A stretch of DNA of 64,000 bases from Carpediemonas membranifera. Taxonomy: Eukaryota; Fornicata. The stretch lies in the NCBI GenBank assembly GCA_019828565.1, contig JAHDYR010000062.1, positions 682,001 to 746,000 of the forward strand. The letters run 5' to 3'. The notes under the pieces are model-generated. The model was not told the origin of the DNA, searched no databases, and worked only from the letters and a program-made list of their open reading frames with translations. A program made the translations under genes and the position numbers. Shown piece after piece: positions 1-9,749 of the stretch (positions within the stretch are counted from its first letter, which is position 1; each line of letters begins with the position of its first letter).

Positions 1-593
1 TATGGGTCTCGGTTCCACAGCTCTGGAGCAAGGTAGTACGGCGTGCCGATGACAGTCTTGGCAAGTTTGTCGTCAGCTTTGAGGAGCTTGGATACTCCCA
101 TATCCCCGAGCTTGATGATGCCATCTTCCATTAGAAAGACGTTCGCGCTCTTGAGATCGCGGTGTAAAATCTTGCGGCTGTGAAGATGTCTGAGAGCAAG
201 CGCGATCTGAAGGAACATAGACCAGACCTGGGCCTCGTCGAAGAGGCGCCGCCGCTTCTTTCGCTCATATATGGCCTGGGCGAGGTCGCCCTTTGTCGCA
301 AATTCCATGACGATGTGAAGCTTGTCCTTTTCGAAAAAGGAGTCACGGTATTTGCAGATGTTCTGGTGGGATACGCTGGCCATGAGGCGAATTTCATTCA
401 ATGCTTCCTGCTTTTCACGTGGAGACATGCTTCTCAAGTCCAGCTCTTTGATAGCGTACGTTTTGGACGGATCTGAACGGCGCTTGACTTTGTACACTGC
501 TCCATATGACCCCTTTCCGATAAAGCTCACTATTTGAAAACCGTCCATTGGCGCAAGAAGGCGCTTTGCTTCGTATGGCGTATACGTGAGCAT
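1..593 (-). CDS. NEK-family Ser/Thr protein kinase, C-terminus outside window
   Basis: The frame opens with ATG at 593 and stays open to the window edge (197 residues seen). It holds the N-lobe and most of the catalytic core of a protein kinase. The glycine loop GKGSYGAV lies at residues 26-33, the ATP-anchoring lysine in YAIKE at 49, the catalytic loop HRDLKSAN at 144-151 and the APE motif at 189-191. The YAIKELDL strand, the HRDLKSAN loop and the very early kinase domain are typical of NIMA-related kinases, which act on cilia, basal bodies and mitosis. The metal-binding DFG reads DMG (164-166), a replacement seen in some NEK and ciliary kinases that keeps the aspartate, so it should be active. 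Any C-terminal coiled coil is not visible. Confidence 0.9.
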   Translation of the reverse strand, partial: MLTYTPYEAKRLLAPMDGFQIVSFIGKGSYGAVYKVKRRSDPSKTYAIKELDLRSMSPREKQEALNEIRLMASVSHQNICKYRDSFFEKDKLHIVMEFATKGDLAQAIYERKKRRRLFDEAQVWSMFLQIALALRHLHSRKILHRDLKSANVFLMEDGIIKLGDMGVSKLLKADDKLAKTVIGTPYYLAPELWNRDP

Positions 594-779
594 GTTATGT
601 AACTCCAGCTTCGCATGTATACTGTAAAAATACAGTTCTTACTCCGTCGGAAAGCGGGGTTAGCTGTCGCTGTTACAATTCTCCAGCATCTTTAGTTTGC
701 TGACAGTCGGCCCACCCCTGGTCCGAAGCAAGCGGAGGGAGCTCGTTGAGGTGGACGTGGCCGGGATAAATGAACTACT

Positions 780-1493
780 TTATACTGCTCTCGCATTAAT
801 GCTTCGGCTGCACCAGCAGCACGTGACCCGCCTCCGGTTCGCGCTGACCATGGCCGACCGATGGCAGTGGGGGCACGTGACGGTGCGTTGCCTGGCGACG
901 CCCTCGGGCAGGTCGACTGTCCGGCGCTGCGCCATCTCGCACTCGCCGCCATAGTGGGCCATGTGCTCTTCCTCGTTGGCCACGCGGAGCAGGCACTTGT
1001 GGCAGAAGTCCTGGCCGCAAGGACATCAAGACATCTTGCAGCTGTCCAGGTCGCCCTCGCGCGACGTAAGCTCGCCGCATGTGGGGCAGCGGCGGATGAA
1101 GGGGACGTCCACAGCGGTGCCTCTGCCGAGCGTGACCAGGCGGCACGTCTGCAGGATGTCGTTCTGCTCAACGAGCATCCTGATCTCGGCGCGCGAGCAT
1201 GCCTGCTGGCGCCGCGGGATGACGTGGAAGTTGGCGGCCGCGCCTACTGTGGCAGGGGCCGAGTCGAGCACCGCCTGGCCGGGGGCTGCACGGGAGATCT
1301 TGTGCAGTTCTTCCTCGGAGTCGAACGCGAAGACTTCGGGCGCGGGGTTCGCCTTAACGGCGTAGAAAACTTCGGTCTTAGGGAGGTACCGGCGCATGGC
1401 GCGGTAGTTCTGACGGACGACGTCGAGATCGATCACTAGGCACGGAGTGGCGGGCTTGTTATCCACCAGGAACTTCTGAATGCGCTTGTTCAT
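780..1493 (-). pseudogene. Chimeric ODC N-terminus joined to an IBR-type zinc finger, with in-frame TGA
   Basis: One reading frame runs from ATG at 1493 to a TAA at 780-782 and is cut by a single TGA at 1026-1028. Its first ~55 residues match the start of ornithine decarboxylase-type PLP enzymes, including the PLP-lysine motif FYAVKANP. It then jumps to a later ODC segment (FDSEEELHKISRAAPG), skipping about 50 family residues, so the barrel cannot form. The second half is unrelated and resembles an in-between-RING finger: CPTCGELTSREGDLDSC, then after the stop CPCGQDFCHKC, a His/Cys-rich stretch, and a further CPHC...CCWC pair. A near-duplicated 8-nt tract (GATGTCTT/GATGTCCT) sits at the stop. 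I read it as a decayed fusion; a misassembly or an undetected intron is the alternative. Confidence 0.6.
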
Positions 1494-2025
1494 TGCTATT
1501 CGCTCTTGTGCTGTTAGTAGCTGCCGCAGGACTCATTCTGAGATGGTTTGGTTCATTTTAGTCAGGGCAAGTCAGGCCAACTGCGCTGTCGAGGGGAAGG
1601 ATTTACTGGCGCGGGGCCCGCCCACCAAGGGACCAGATGTGGTCCCACTCGGCCACAAGGGGCCGAGTGGTGGTGCGGACCTCCATGCCTCGATCACCGC
1701 GCCAGTAAATGCTGCTTTGCAAGCTCACGACGTCACGCCGCCTGGGCTATGTGCCCATTGGCTAGTCGGCCGGGCAGACCTCTAACCCGACCAGTGGACC
1801 CAGTCCTGTGCCTAATCACGACGATTCTCACGTCGTGCGGTCCCCTGTCCACAAGACACGTCTGTCTTATGCCTGCTCACTCATGCGCCATGATATCAGC
1901 CGCCCTTGTCAGCCTGGCGGCCACGCCTTGGATGCTGCGGCCATGGGCAGGCCTTTGTATACGCCGAGACTCTCCGCCTAACAGTCATGCACGTGGTGCA
2001 GAAGAGGTTTGGCAGCGCGGATTGC
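1494..2025. other. Intergenic region with foldback element
   Basis: No convincing coding frame is visible: the long plus-strand frames lack recognisable motifs. The stretch is GC-rich and contains the foldback element at 1601-1710 and further short inverted repeats near 1818-1838. It separates the chimeric pseudogene from the decayed WD40/kinase gene. It could hold a structured RNA gene, but no RNase P, SRP or tRNA signature was recognised. Confidence 0.5.
1601..1710. repeat. 110-nt foldback element with two inner hairpins
   Basis: The outer arms ATTTACTGGCGCGG (1601-1614) and CCGCGCCAGTAAAT (1697-1710) are perfect 14-bp inverted repeats. Inside, CCGC/GCGG (1618-1621 with 1675-1678) and CCACC/GGTGG (1622-1626 with 1669-1673) continue the stem past an asymmetric loop and a one-base bulge. 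Two adjacent perfect hairpins crown it: GGGACCA/TGGTCCC (1629-1635 with 1640-1646, 4-nt loop) and ACTCGGCC/GGCCGAGT (1647-1654 with 1661-1668). The result is a T- or Y-shaped fold. It could be a MITE-like foldback element, the end of a mobile or single-stranded replicon, or a structured RNA gene. No neighbouring gene decides between these. Confidence 0.7.
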
Positions 2026-2651
2026 TCAAAGGTCCCCGCTGTTCTCATGGAGCGTTTCCCCGTCATCTCTTTGAGTACCGCGCACGGCCTTGTGGGCAGC
2101 GATCTCCTCGGGCGCGCTGAAGGCGAACGTGCCGATGTTCACTCCGGTCGCCGTCGCGTTCACGGCCGAGGCTGTCTCAAAGTCGACGAGCACGGGGTGG
2201 CCCTCGCGCAGCATGACGTTCTCGGGCTTGTGGTCGCGGTGGCAGACGCCCGCGCTGTGCAGGTCGTGGATCGCGCCATCCGACATTCTGATCACGGGCG
2301 AACTCGGGGCGGCCATGGTGATGCGGAGATCTCGTGGGGCGACCTGCGATGAGGCCACGCGAGAGACGACCTGCCTCAGCTGGTCGATTGTCACGTCAAC
2401 CAGGACAACGTCCGAGACGGCACCCGAGCAGAAGTCGGCAATAAGCCGGTCGCATCTGCATGCGTTAAAGAGCTTGATGAGCTTGCCCAGGTCGGCGTCC
2501 TTGGAGTCTGTCTTGGCGAACTTGTCCTCCAACCAGACTCTGGCGGCAGGGCGGGTCAGCGTCATAGCAAAGGAGCGGGGCAGACCAGTGGCGATGAAGT
2601 GGAGGAGGATACGAGCTAGATCGCTGCAGAGAGTCTAATAAGATAAGGTAA

Positions 2652-2653
<2 letters not shown>

Positions 2654-2693
<40 letters not shown>
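2654..2693. repeat. (AAT)n microsatellite, about 13 units
   Basis: An uninterrupted trinucleotide tract inside the decayed WD40/kinase gene. On the minus strand it would read as a run of about 13 isoleucines, which is incompatible with a WD40 blade and supports loss of function. Confidence 0.95.
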
Positions 2694-2774
2694 CAAGTGG
2701 ACACGGTTGATGGCGATGTCGGCGTCGGGGGCGACTGGGCTGGAGCAGAGCTGGTTGACGGTGGCCAGGAACTG

Positions 2775-2794
2775 GTGTGTGTGTGTGTGTGTGT
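2775..2794. repeat. (GT)10 microsatellite
   Basis: Ten GT units inside the last recognisable WD40 repeat of the decayed gene. On the minus strand they encode alternating Thr-His directly after the closing WN signature of the repeat. Slippage here could change frame. Confidence 0.95.
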
Positions 2795-4317
2795 TCCAGA
2801 CCTTGACTGTCTTGTCTGTGGATCCAGACACGATGACATCGCCGTTCCTGGCGAAGGCGACATCCATAATATCGCCACTGTGCCCTGAGAGCGTCCTAAT
2901 CAGCTCTCCGGTCGCGACGTCCCACTGTTTGACAGTCTTGTCTGCAGAACCAGACACCAGAGTCCTGCCGTCTGGGGAGAAGGCGAAGCTCCACCCGTAT
3001 TCGGCGTGCCCATCAAGGGTCCGAGTCAGCTGGCCGGTTGCGGAGTCCCAGAACTTGATACAGTTATTGCTGCCGGCCGCGATAGTGCCATCTGGTGACA
3101 CAGCAATGATGTTGATTTCTTCATCAGTTTTCATGGTCCTGATGCACTCTCCAGTGGCGGAGTTCCATTGCTTAACCTTGCGGTCCCAACCTGCAGAGTA
3201 AATGGTCGAGCCATCAGGGGAAATGGCCACGCTAACCACGCGATTATCATGCCCTGTTAGTGTCAGCCTGCACTGCCCTCTCGACGTCCCAGATCTTGGC
3301 CGTCTTGTCATTCGATCCGGAGACCAGGGTGCGGCCATCAGACGAGAATGCAAGGCAGTTCACACGATTATTGTGCTCGCCGAGGGTCTTGATACGCCGG
3401 CCTGTTTCTGCGTCCCAGAGTTTGATGCAATTATCATCACCACCAGAGGCGATGGTCGACCCGTTCGGCGACACGTCCATGTTCCAAACACAATCTCCAT
3501 GCACCATAGTCTTCAAGCACCGATTGCTACACCAGTGCCACCGCTTGATGCCATTGTGCGATGCTGTGATGATGCTGTCGTCACAGTTGATGTTGTCATC
3601 TGGGGCGGCGACAGCATACACAACGCTTCTATGCCCCTTAAGTGTAGAAAAGCACGTATCATCGGCCATAGACCGCGTCCCCCATGAATAGAGCACGAGC
3701 TGAACACCGTAGTTCGCATGGTTTGCTACGAGTCTGCCACACATCGGCTTGACTGAAACAACAGCTCAGTGAACTCCATACTAAGCTTCTCGGGTTCTAT
3801 CCTCTCGCTGAGAAGGTACTGGATGACCTTCTCGAGGTCCTGGATGGTGATCGGCGTCTCGCCACGCTTGTGGATCTGGATGCCCTCGGTGCCGGGACGC
3901 TCAGAGCTTGCGGTGCGGATTTGTGCATCTACAGCTCTGCAGTCGTTGCTGCGTGAGAATGCGGCCTCGATACGAACCACTGGCTGTGTAATCTCGGAAA
4001 TTGACGGATCAAACGCGTCAGGCGTGCTGTGTGAGGGATTTTTGATGCTGATTTGGCTGTGTCGTACCATCTGTGTGAGAATCGCTGGAAACCGCGAACC
4101 TTGGCATCGTCGCTCCATGCTTGTTTCGAAGAAACTCGACAAAGTCATCCGAGTCGAATGTGGTGACAAGCGGCGAGCCGACACCATGCCAGCAGCGGTC
4201 CTTCATGGAGACACCGGACAGCGACACTAGCTTGTTCGAGTCTGACCATATTTGGGCAACAAGAGAGTGAACCTCCTTCACAGTCCAAATCCCTAATATC
4301 CGCATATTTACGCTAAA

Positions 4318-5745
4318 TTACTCCTCCTTGGCCGCCTTCTTCGCTGCCTTCTGTGCCTTCCGCTCTAGGTATCCGGGGGGCAACACGGACCAGGGGATAA
4401 CGCCTCTCACGTAGTCGTCGATCATGATCTTGGCCACCTCGCCAATGTTAACCTTACCGCCCTCAATAAGTCGGCCGCGACGCCGGCCGAACGCCTTCAT
4501 AAAGGCCTTGGGGGTCCGCTTCACCATCGGCTCCTTGATGTCGTAAACCTCGACGAGCTTGTCGAAGCCCGCCCGCTCAAGGATGGCACCGACGTACTGG
4601 GCGGGGTCATCGATGTTCTCACTGCGGACCACACCTCTGAGGACGATGTCAGCGTCAGACAGGTCTGGGTCAGGTGAAACGATGCCGGGCGAGTCGATGA
4701 GGAAGATCTTCTGGGTGAGCGAGACGTACTGCCACACCTTCGTCTCGCCAGCGATCGGGGCGACCGAGCAGACGGTCTTCTGCTTCAGGGTGTTGATGAT
4801 CGAGCTCTTGCCCGTATTGGGGTAGCCGACAAAGCTGACGCTGATGGTCTTCCGGTCCTTGAAGTTCTTCGGCATCTGCTCGAGGAGCTGCTGGAGCGCC
4901 TCAACGCCGAAGCCGCGGTCCTGGGCAGGGCGGCGGTTCTTCGTCTTGCGGTGCTGGGCAGAGAGGCTCGTGTGGAAGGCTACGGTGGGGTGGTCCCTGC
5001 GGAGCACGTTCACCCACCCCTTGAGCTGGCCTGGGCTGACGAGGTCCGACTTGTTGATGACGAAGATCATCTTGCGGTGGGCGTTCTCGGGCTGCTTCAT
5101 GTACTTCTCCATCATCTTTGACCGGGTGCCCATGGGGTCGCGGGCGTCCAAGACTTGCACGACAACATCAGAGGAGTCGATGACCTTGTAGAACTCAGCG
5201 AGGATGCGGCGAGACTGACCTGCCTTCAGTGACCAGTGGCGGCCCTCGTCTCGGGCCTCCTCCTCGGCAGTGGTGTGCTCAAAGCCCTCGGTGCGGCCCT
5301 TGGCGTCCTCTACCATCTTGTCCATGTCGAAGTTAGCGAGCTTCGGGCGCTTGCGAGTGGAAGACTTGCCGAAAGTCTTGTCGAAGCTCTCAACCTCGAG
5401 GATCTTGACGCGGTTACCTTCGAAGCGGTCGGCGAGGAGAGCGGTAGGCAGTTTCTTATGCCGTACGACCATGCTATAGGGATCGGCTTCCTTCGCCTCC
5501 ATTTCTTCACGGAACGTTGCGAGATCCTTCTGTCCGATGACGCGGGTGTTCTCAAACCACATCCGGTTGGGTGCTATGCGGCCATCTAGCTTATCTAAGT
5601 CCTTCACAAGTGCGCCAGAGACAATCTTGCCTTTGGAATCTCGCTTCTGCTTCGAGTTATACATCTTGAGCCTCTTCTCCACCTGTTTCGTGTGGCCATG
5701 CTTGTGTTGCTTGGCCTTCATGCTTTTCTTGGCGACTGAGAACAT
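4318..5745 (-). CDS. NOG2: Nucleolar GTPase NOG2/NUG2 (GNL2)
   Basis: A 475-residue circularly permuted GTPase of the YlqF/NOG2 family, needed for maturation and nuclear export of the 60S pre-ribosome. The G motifs appear in permuted order: G4 NKSD (about 231-234), G1 GYPNTGKSS (307-315), then G3 DSPG (351-354). The basic N-terminus (KKSMKAKQHKHGH) and the NGP1NT-type segment with MWFENTRVIGQ are typical of NOG2. The C-terminus is a lysine/alanine-rich tail. ATG at 5745 is preferred over an in-frame ATG at 5814, because the extra 23 residues do not resemble the family. A GTAAAT motif follows the stop closely. The gene appears intact. Confidence 0.95.
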   Translation of the reverse strand: MFSVAKKSMKAKQHKHGHTKQVEKRLKMYNSKQKRDSKGKIVSGALVKDLDKLDGRIAPNRMWFENTRVIGQKDLATFREEMEAKEADPYSMVVRHKKLPTALLADRFEGNRVKILEVESFDKTFGKSSTRKRPKLANFDMDKMVEDAKGRTEGFEHTTAEEEARDEGRHWSLKAGQSRRILAEFYKVIDSSDVVVQVLDARDPMGTRSKMMEKYMKQPENAHRKMIFVINKSDLVSPGQLKGWVNVLRRDHPTVAFHTSLSAQHRKTKNRRPAQDRGFGVEALQQLLEQMPKNFKDRKTISVSFVGYPNTGKSSIINTLKQKTVCSVAPIAGETKVWQYVSLTQKIFLIDSPGIVSPDPDLSDADIVLRGVVRSENIDDPAQYVGAILERAGFDKLVEVYDIKEPMVKRTPKAFMKAFGRRRGRLIEGGKVNIGEVAKIMIDDYVRGVIPWSVLPPGYLERKAQKAAKKAAKEE

Positions 5746-6082
5746 CGAGAAGGTACTTCTACTTGAACCACACGTCGGTTGTGTCTTAAAGTGCGGTGGC
5801 CATAGTGGAGACACCGTAAGGGTAGAAGTAGTTCTGCCGTTGAGGTGCTGATTGTAAACATCCGTGTTGCTGGGCTTGGAACTTCACGGTGCCACAACAA
5901 CTGATTGACTCGTGAAAACGCAGCAGTTTTGAGTCAGCCACGCACCCATTGGGTTGTGTTAATGCCTGCCCGGCTTCTTGTGGCGAAACAATCAAATGAC
6001 TTTCGGGATCCATCGAGATATTCGCCTTTTCTGGCTATGCCGCGATACGATTTTCGCCAACACCATCACCAATCCCGAACAC
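5746..6082. other. Intergenic, divergent promoters of NOG2 and the subtilase
   Basis: No gene recognised. It must contain the start regions of both NOG2 (minus) and the subtilase (plus). No TATA-like or other shared element stands out. Confidence 0.5.
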
Positions 6083-8828
6083 ATGCAGTTTCTGCTTCTT
6101 ACGCTGATACTGCTTTTGACAGTAGTTTTCTGTCATCCTTATGATCAAAGATCCATTGTGGTTGTCTTTTCAACCGCTCACAGTGACAATATTGCGCCAT
6201 TCGAGGAAACGGGATGCCGTATGCTGTCAATTTCACCTCCAAGAAGCTACACCTTCTTCTGCGAGGCTTTTAATGAGTCTCTTACCCATCTGTCGACCGT
6301 AGAGAGCATCTCCCTGCAACCCTTGCCAGTGCTCTTGGACCACGCCACTACCGATGTCGATGGTCGAGCCAACAGGAAGGTGTCATCACTCGGCATCCAC
6401 CGGGATGTTGTAGGCCAGTACGCCCACCTTGAAACCGTCGATCACATCGTGCTTTCATTCCACCGCAGTCTGACGGACGAGGAGGTCGCGTCGTTCAACA
6501 CAACACTCACAGCCGCCCTTGTCGCCGCAGACATGCCCCCTGCCCTCGTCGAGCGCCACTTCTCTTCAGGTATCGTGCTCGGCTTCACTGGCGTCGACGC
6601 AGCTGCGGTGTCATCAGTTATTGCCGAGCTCGATCTGCCCAACCTTCACTTCATATCCAGATCCGGTCAAGCTATGACTGACAACGCATATGCTGCGTCA
6701 TATATTCAAGGCAGCTCGCGATCCGACCGCCAAACCGCCCCGATGCACAACCCCCACCCCCTGTGGGACCTCGGGGTCGACGGCACGGGCATCGTCGTCG
6801 GCGTGGGAGACACGGGCATGGCTCACGACCACTGCATGTTCTACGACGACGCTGTGCCGTTCCAGAATGACACGTACCAGCCGAACCACCGCAAGATCGT
6901 GTACTACGACACCAGCGTGACCGGTGACAATGTCGACGGCAACGGTCACGGTTCACACGTGGTCGGATCGATTCTCGGCAGCCCCAGCGACAGCACCGAC
7001 CCCGGCGTCATCTACCAGGGCATGGCACCAGGCGCCAAGGCGTACTTCATTGACCTCGGGGCAGACGGCCACCTTATAACCCCCACCAACCTGTTCATCG
7101 ACTACTACCACCGTGCTTACAGTCGTGGGGCGACTGTGATGTCGAGCTCCTGGGGTGGGTTGTACGACTATCCCGTATACTACTCCGACGCTTACTACAC
7201 CGACTACGCGGCTTACTACATGAGGAATTTGACGATACTCTTCTCAGCTGGAAACGCAGGGGAGACTATAGGGCCATATAGCATCGTCCTACCGCATCTG
7301 GCGAAGAACTCGACCACCGTTGGGGCGTACGACAATGCGTGGTCACGACTCTTGGATCGACATATTCTGCTCCAACCTCACCAGCGTCGCGAAGTCGTGC
7401 GCGGATGGCGCGTGCGACGGGTTTTGCTCCATCTTCTCGCGTGTTCCTGCAAGCCCTCTCACTGCATCCAGCTCACTTGCGCCGTTTTCCTCTGTTGGCG
7501 GTGGCCTCGACGGTCGTATCAAGCCCGAAATCGTATCCCCAGGCTATTACATCATATCTGCCAATAACACAGGGTCGACCGGCCTGACCTGCGATATGAG
7601 TGATTCATTTGCTGCCAATATGGGCACATCGATGGCGACCCCTGTGGCAGCTGGCGGCGTGGCGCTCCTTCAGGACTTCATCAGCCGGGGCATGCACTAC
7701 GACGGCCGCACCCCCAACAACACGGCCGCCTTCTTCCCCTCCAGCGCACTGGTCAGGGCGACCCTGATCGCGAGTGCCCAGAGCATGGATGGAGTCGTCC
7801 CCATTCTCAACAGGGCGGGCGACGACTCCTACTATGTCCCATTCTCACAGTTCGCCAACCCCGCGGTGCCCAATGATTACCGCGGCTGGGGCCGGATGGG
7901 TCTTTATAACTTGATCAAGAGCCGCCTCATCCTCAAGGACGAGAAGGATCTCCCAAGTTTCACCACAGACCGCACCGAGCAGCACTTCACGTTCGACGTC
8001 ACAGCTCCCGGCCACACCCTGGACATCGCTATGAGCTGGATCGACCCGCCACAGTCGATGCCGAGGACCCTGGCGTTCACAGAGGCGACCACCTTCACCG
8101 TACTGCACCACTTCGTGATGTGGATCCGGACTCCGTCAGGGAAATACTTTACTGGTAACATCCCGATCGAGGCGAATTATTTATGGGAAGATTTGGACAA
8201 TGTCAACCACAGAATACGTCTTAAGAACGCTGAATCCGGCACATACTCTCTCTGGATCGCAGCCCGAGGCGAGGTCTATGCCCCACAGCCTGTTGCCATC
8301 GCAGTCATCGGCTCGGTCGACCCGGACACCTGGGCCGAGGGCGACGAGCCGCTTCAGCCCTGCGTCGGTGGGTGCGGTGTGGGACAGTGTGTCAACAATA
8401 CGTGCTCGTGCCCGCCGCACTTCTACGGCCCCGGGTGCGGCAAGAAGGCGATGGAGTACACGGGTACGGGAGATCGCACGATTGGCTCCTTCACGTATTA
8501 TGCCCCACTCGTGATATCGTTCTCGGAGGATGTCATCAAGAGCTTGCCCAACTACAAAGCGATCATCACCATCACGAAGACGTCCGTCGCCTGCCTCGAC
8601 TGCTCGGTCGGGTCGAAGATTGAGCCCTTCTCCGTCTCACTGGAAAGCCAGGACGGCGTTGTCGTCGAGAAGGAGCATGCGCTGCCTGCTAGGAGAGCCA
8701 GTGCTTCGAGAGATGTGTGGTTCGACCTCAGTGACTTCGCAGAGTCGCCATCGAGCACCTTCCCAGTTGTGATGACGCTGGCCAGCACTGACAAGATCAA
8801 CATCCTCACCGCATCCCGAAAGAAGTAG
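6083..8828 (+). CDS. Secreted subtilisin-like serine protease (S8) with EGF-like tail; frame break in catalytic domain
   Basis: ATG at 6083 starts a strong signal peptide (MQFLLLTLILLLTVVFC), and an upstream in-frame GTG/ATG extension is rejected. A propeptide-like region follows. The catalytic domain has Asp in VGVGDTGM, His in GNGHGSHVVGS, the oxyanion Asn in FSAGNAG and Ser in MGTSMATPVAAGG. After a beta-rich domain comes an EGF-like cysteine motif (CVGGCGVGQC...CSCPPHFYGPGC) and a C-terminal beta domain. The frame changes once, between about 7335 and 7385: Asp and His lie in one frame, Ser in the next. Either an intron of 46 nt (GT at 7339, CAG ending 7384, exact frame restoration) or a one-base insertion near 7345 explains it. 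Known introns here are 29-33 nt, so a frameshift is slightly favoured. A TTGTAAAA motif lies just after the stop. Confidence 0.85.
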
Positions 8829-9298
8829 GGCTGCCTGTATTTGTAAAAAATGTGATGGGAGAATCGGCCGCGACGGGTCGGGGCTTCGTCGAATTGGAGC
8901 TGGCCTGTGGAATCGACCCGGAATCTTTCGATTGAATTGATCGTGAGCTATCGAATATCACAGCACGATGAGAACCATTCTCGTCCAGATTCCACAGTCG
9001 ACATTACCATCACCCCCAGTCAGTCCCATGATCTGACCCTGGAATACAGCTCAGTCGCTACCACGATTAACACCGCAGATTCATCGAATCAAGGCGACAC
9101 TGACTTGAATAACAGAAGGTGTGAGTACAGCGCGGAGCCCGACGGGCCTGACGAGGCAATCGGTCGAAGGCACTGAATCGTTGGTCTGTCGGAGAGGGGT
9201 TGAAGTTTTAACTGAGGAGGTCAGAAGCCATGGCATAGACCGAAGGTAGCTTTAGCGGCCAGGTAAGCCCTAGCGTCACCCTCGTCAAGGGTAAATCA
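8829..9298. other. Intergenic, nothing recognised
   Basis: A plus-strand frame at 8907-9176 begins with GTG, has no recognisable motif and is not called. No repeats or RNA genes were seen. Confidence 0.5.
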
Positions 9299-9682
9299 AT
9301 GTGCAGTTTTGCCATCAATCTTGACACGACGAAAACCATGATTCCCGATCCTTCAAACTGTGAGCCCGATGCTGTGGCAGTGAACATGCTTACCCAGTAC
9401 TTCAATGAGTTCATTCTTTCCACAGAATCCCTCTCTCCCGCAGAGATCCAGTCCGAAGCCCAGCGTGTGGGCAAGCGGTTGTACATCATCAACCGCAGTC
9501 GCGGAAGTACCGCTTCAAACGAAATGTCTGATATGGTGACTAAGGTTGTGGACCAGTTGGAGGAGCGCAAGGTCGAGGACAAGGCCCGCTACGACGCGCT
9601 CAACTTCCTCCTCGATTTCATCAACGGAAGCGCTTACGACAGCGAGCCTGACGTCCGGAAGCGCATCCGGAGCCATTTGTAA
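9299..9682 (+). CDS. Small hypothetical helical protein
   Basis: A 127-residue frame with codon usage like its neighbours: C/G-rich third positions and few rare codons. It is predicted mostly helical, with charged heptad-like stretches (SDMVTKVVDQLEERKVEDKARYDAL). No signal peptide or membrane segment is visible. An alternative start is the Met at 9338. The stop overlaps a TTGTAAAG motif, the poly(A)-like signal seen at other gene ends here, and the gene converges on the NDRG-like gene only 67 bp away. I do not recognise the family; it could be a small complex subunit. Confidence 0.6.
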   Translation: MCSFAINLDTTKTMIPDPSNCEPDAVAVNMLTQYFNEFILSTESLSPAEIQSEAQRVGKRLYIINRSRGSTASNEMSDMVTKVVDQLEERKVEDKARYDALNFLLDFINGSAYDSEPDVRKRIRSHL

Positions 9683-9749
9683 AGTGTATTTCCCCTTGCT
9701 ATTCCCCTGCTGGACTGGGTGGGCTGCCAAAATCACAGTCGTTTACATC

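Larger units (their letters stand above)
2026..4305 (-). pseudogene. Decayed WD40-repeat/protein kinase family gene
   Basis: Adjoining minus-strand frames together form a broken relative of the gene at 13045-16562. From the 5' end: an N-terminal stretch starting at 4305; a frame change near 4100; then a segment with DLEKVIQYLLSERIEPEKLS, the family's propeller-flanking module; WD40 repeats at 3744-3250; another frame change near 3270 in the middle of a repeat; more WD40 repeats (3250-2780) with GH...WD/WN signatures; a CA-repeat and an ATT-repeat tract that end the frame; and finally a kinase remnant (2565-2026) with CHRDHKPENVML and GTFAFSAPEE but VDFETA in place of DFG. No single frame spans it, the kinase N-lobe is missing, and two microsatellites interrupt it. 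Independent expression of the WD40 part cannot be excluded. Confidence 0.7.

Noticed and set aside
1548-2120. Plus-strand frame of 190 residues
   Set aside because: Spans the foldback element, lacks any motif and overlaps the decayed kinase on the other strand.
7320-7567. Programmed ribosomal frameshift in the subtilase
   Set aside because: No slippery heptamer with a downstream pseudoknot was seen, and two simpler explanations exist.
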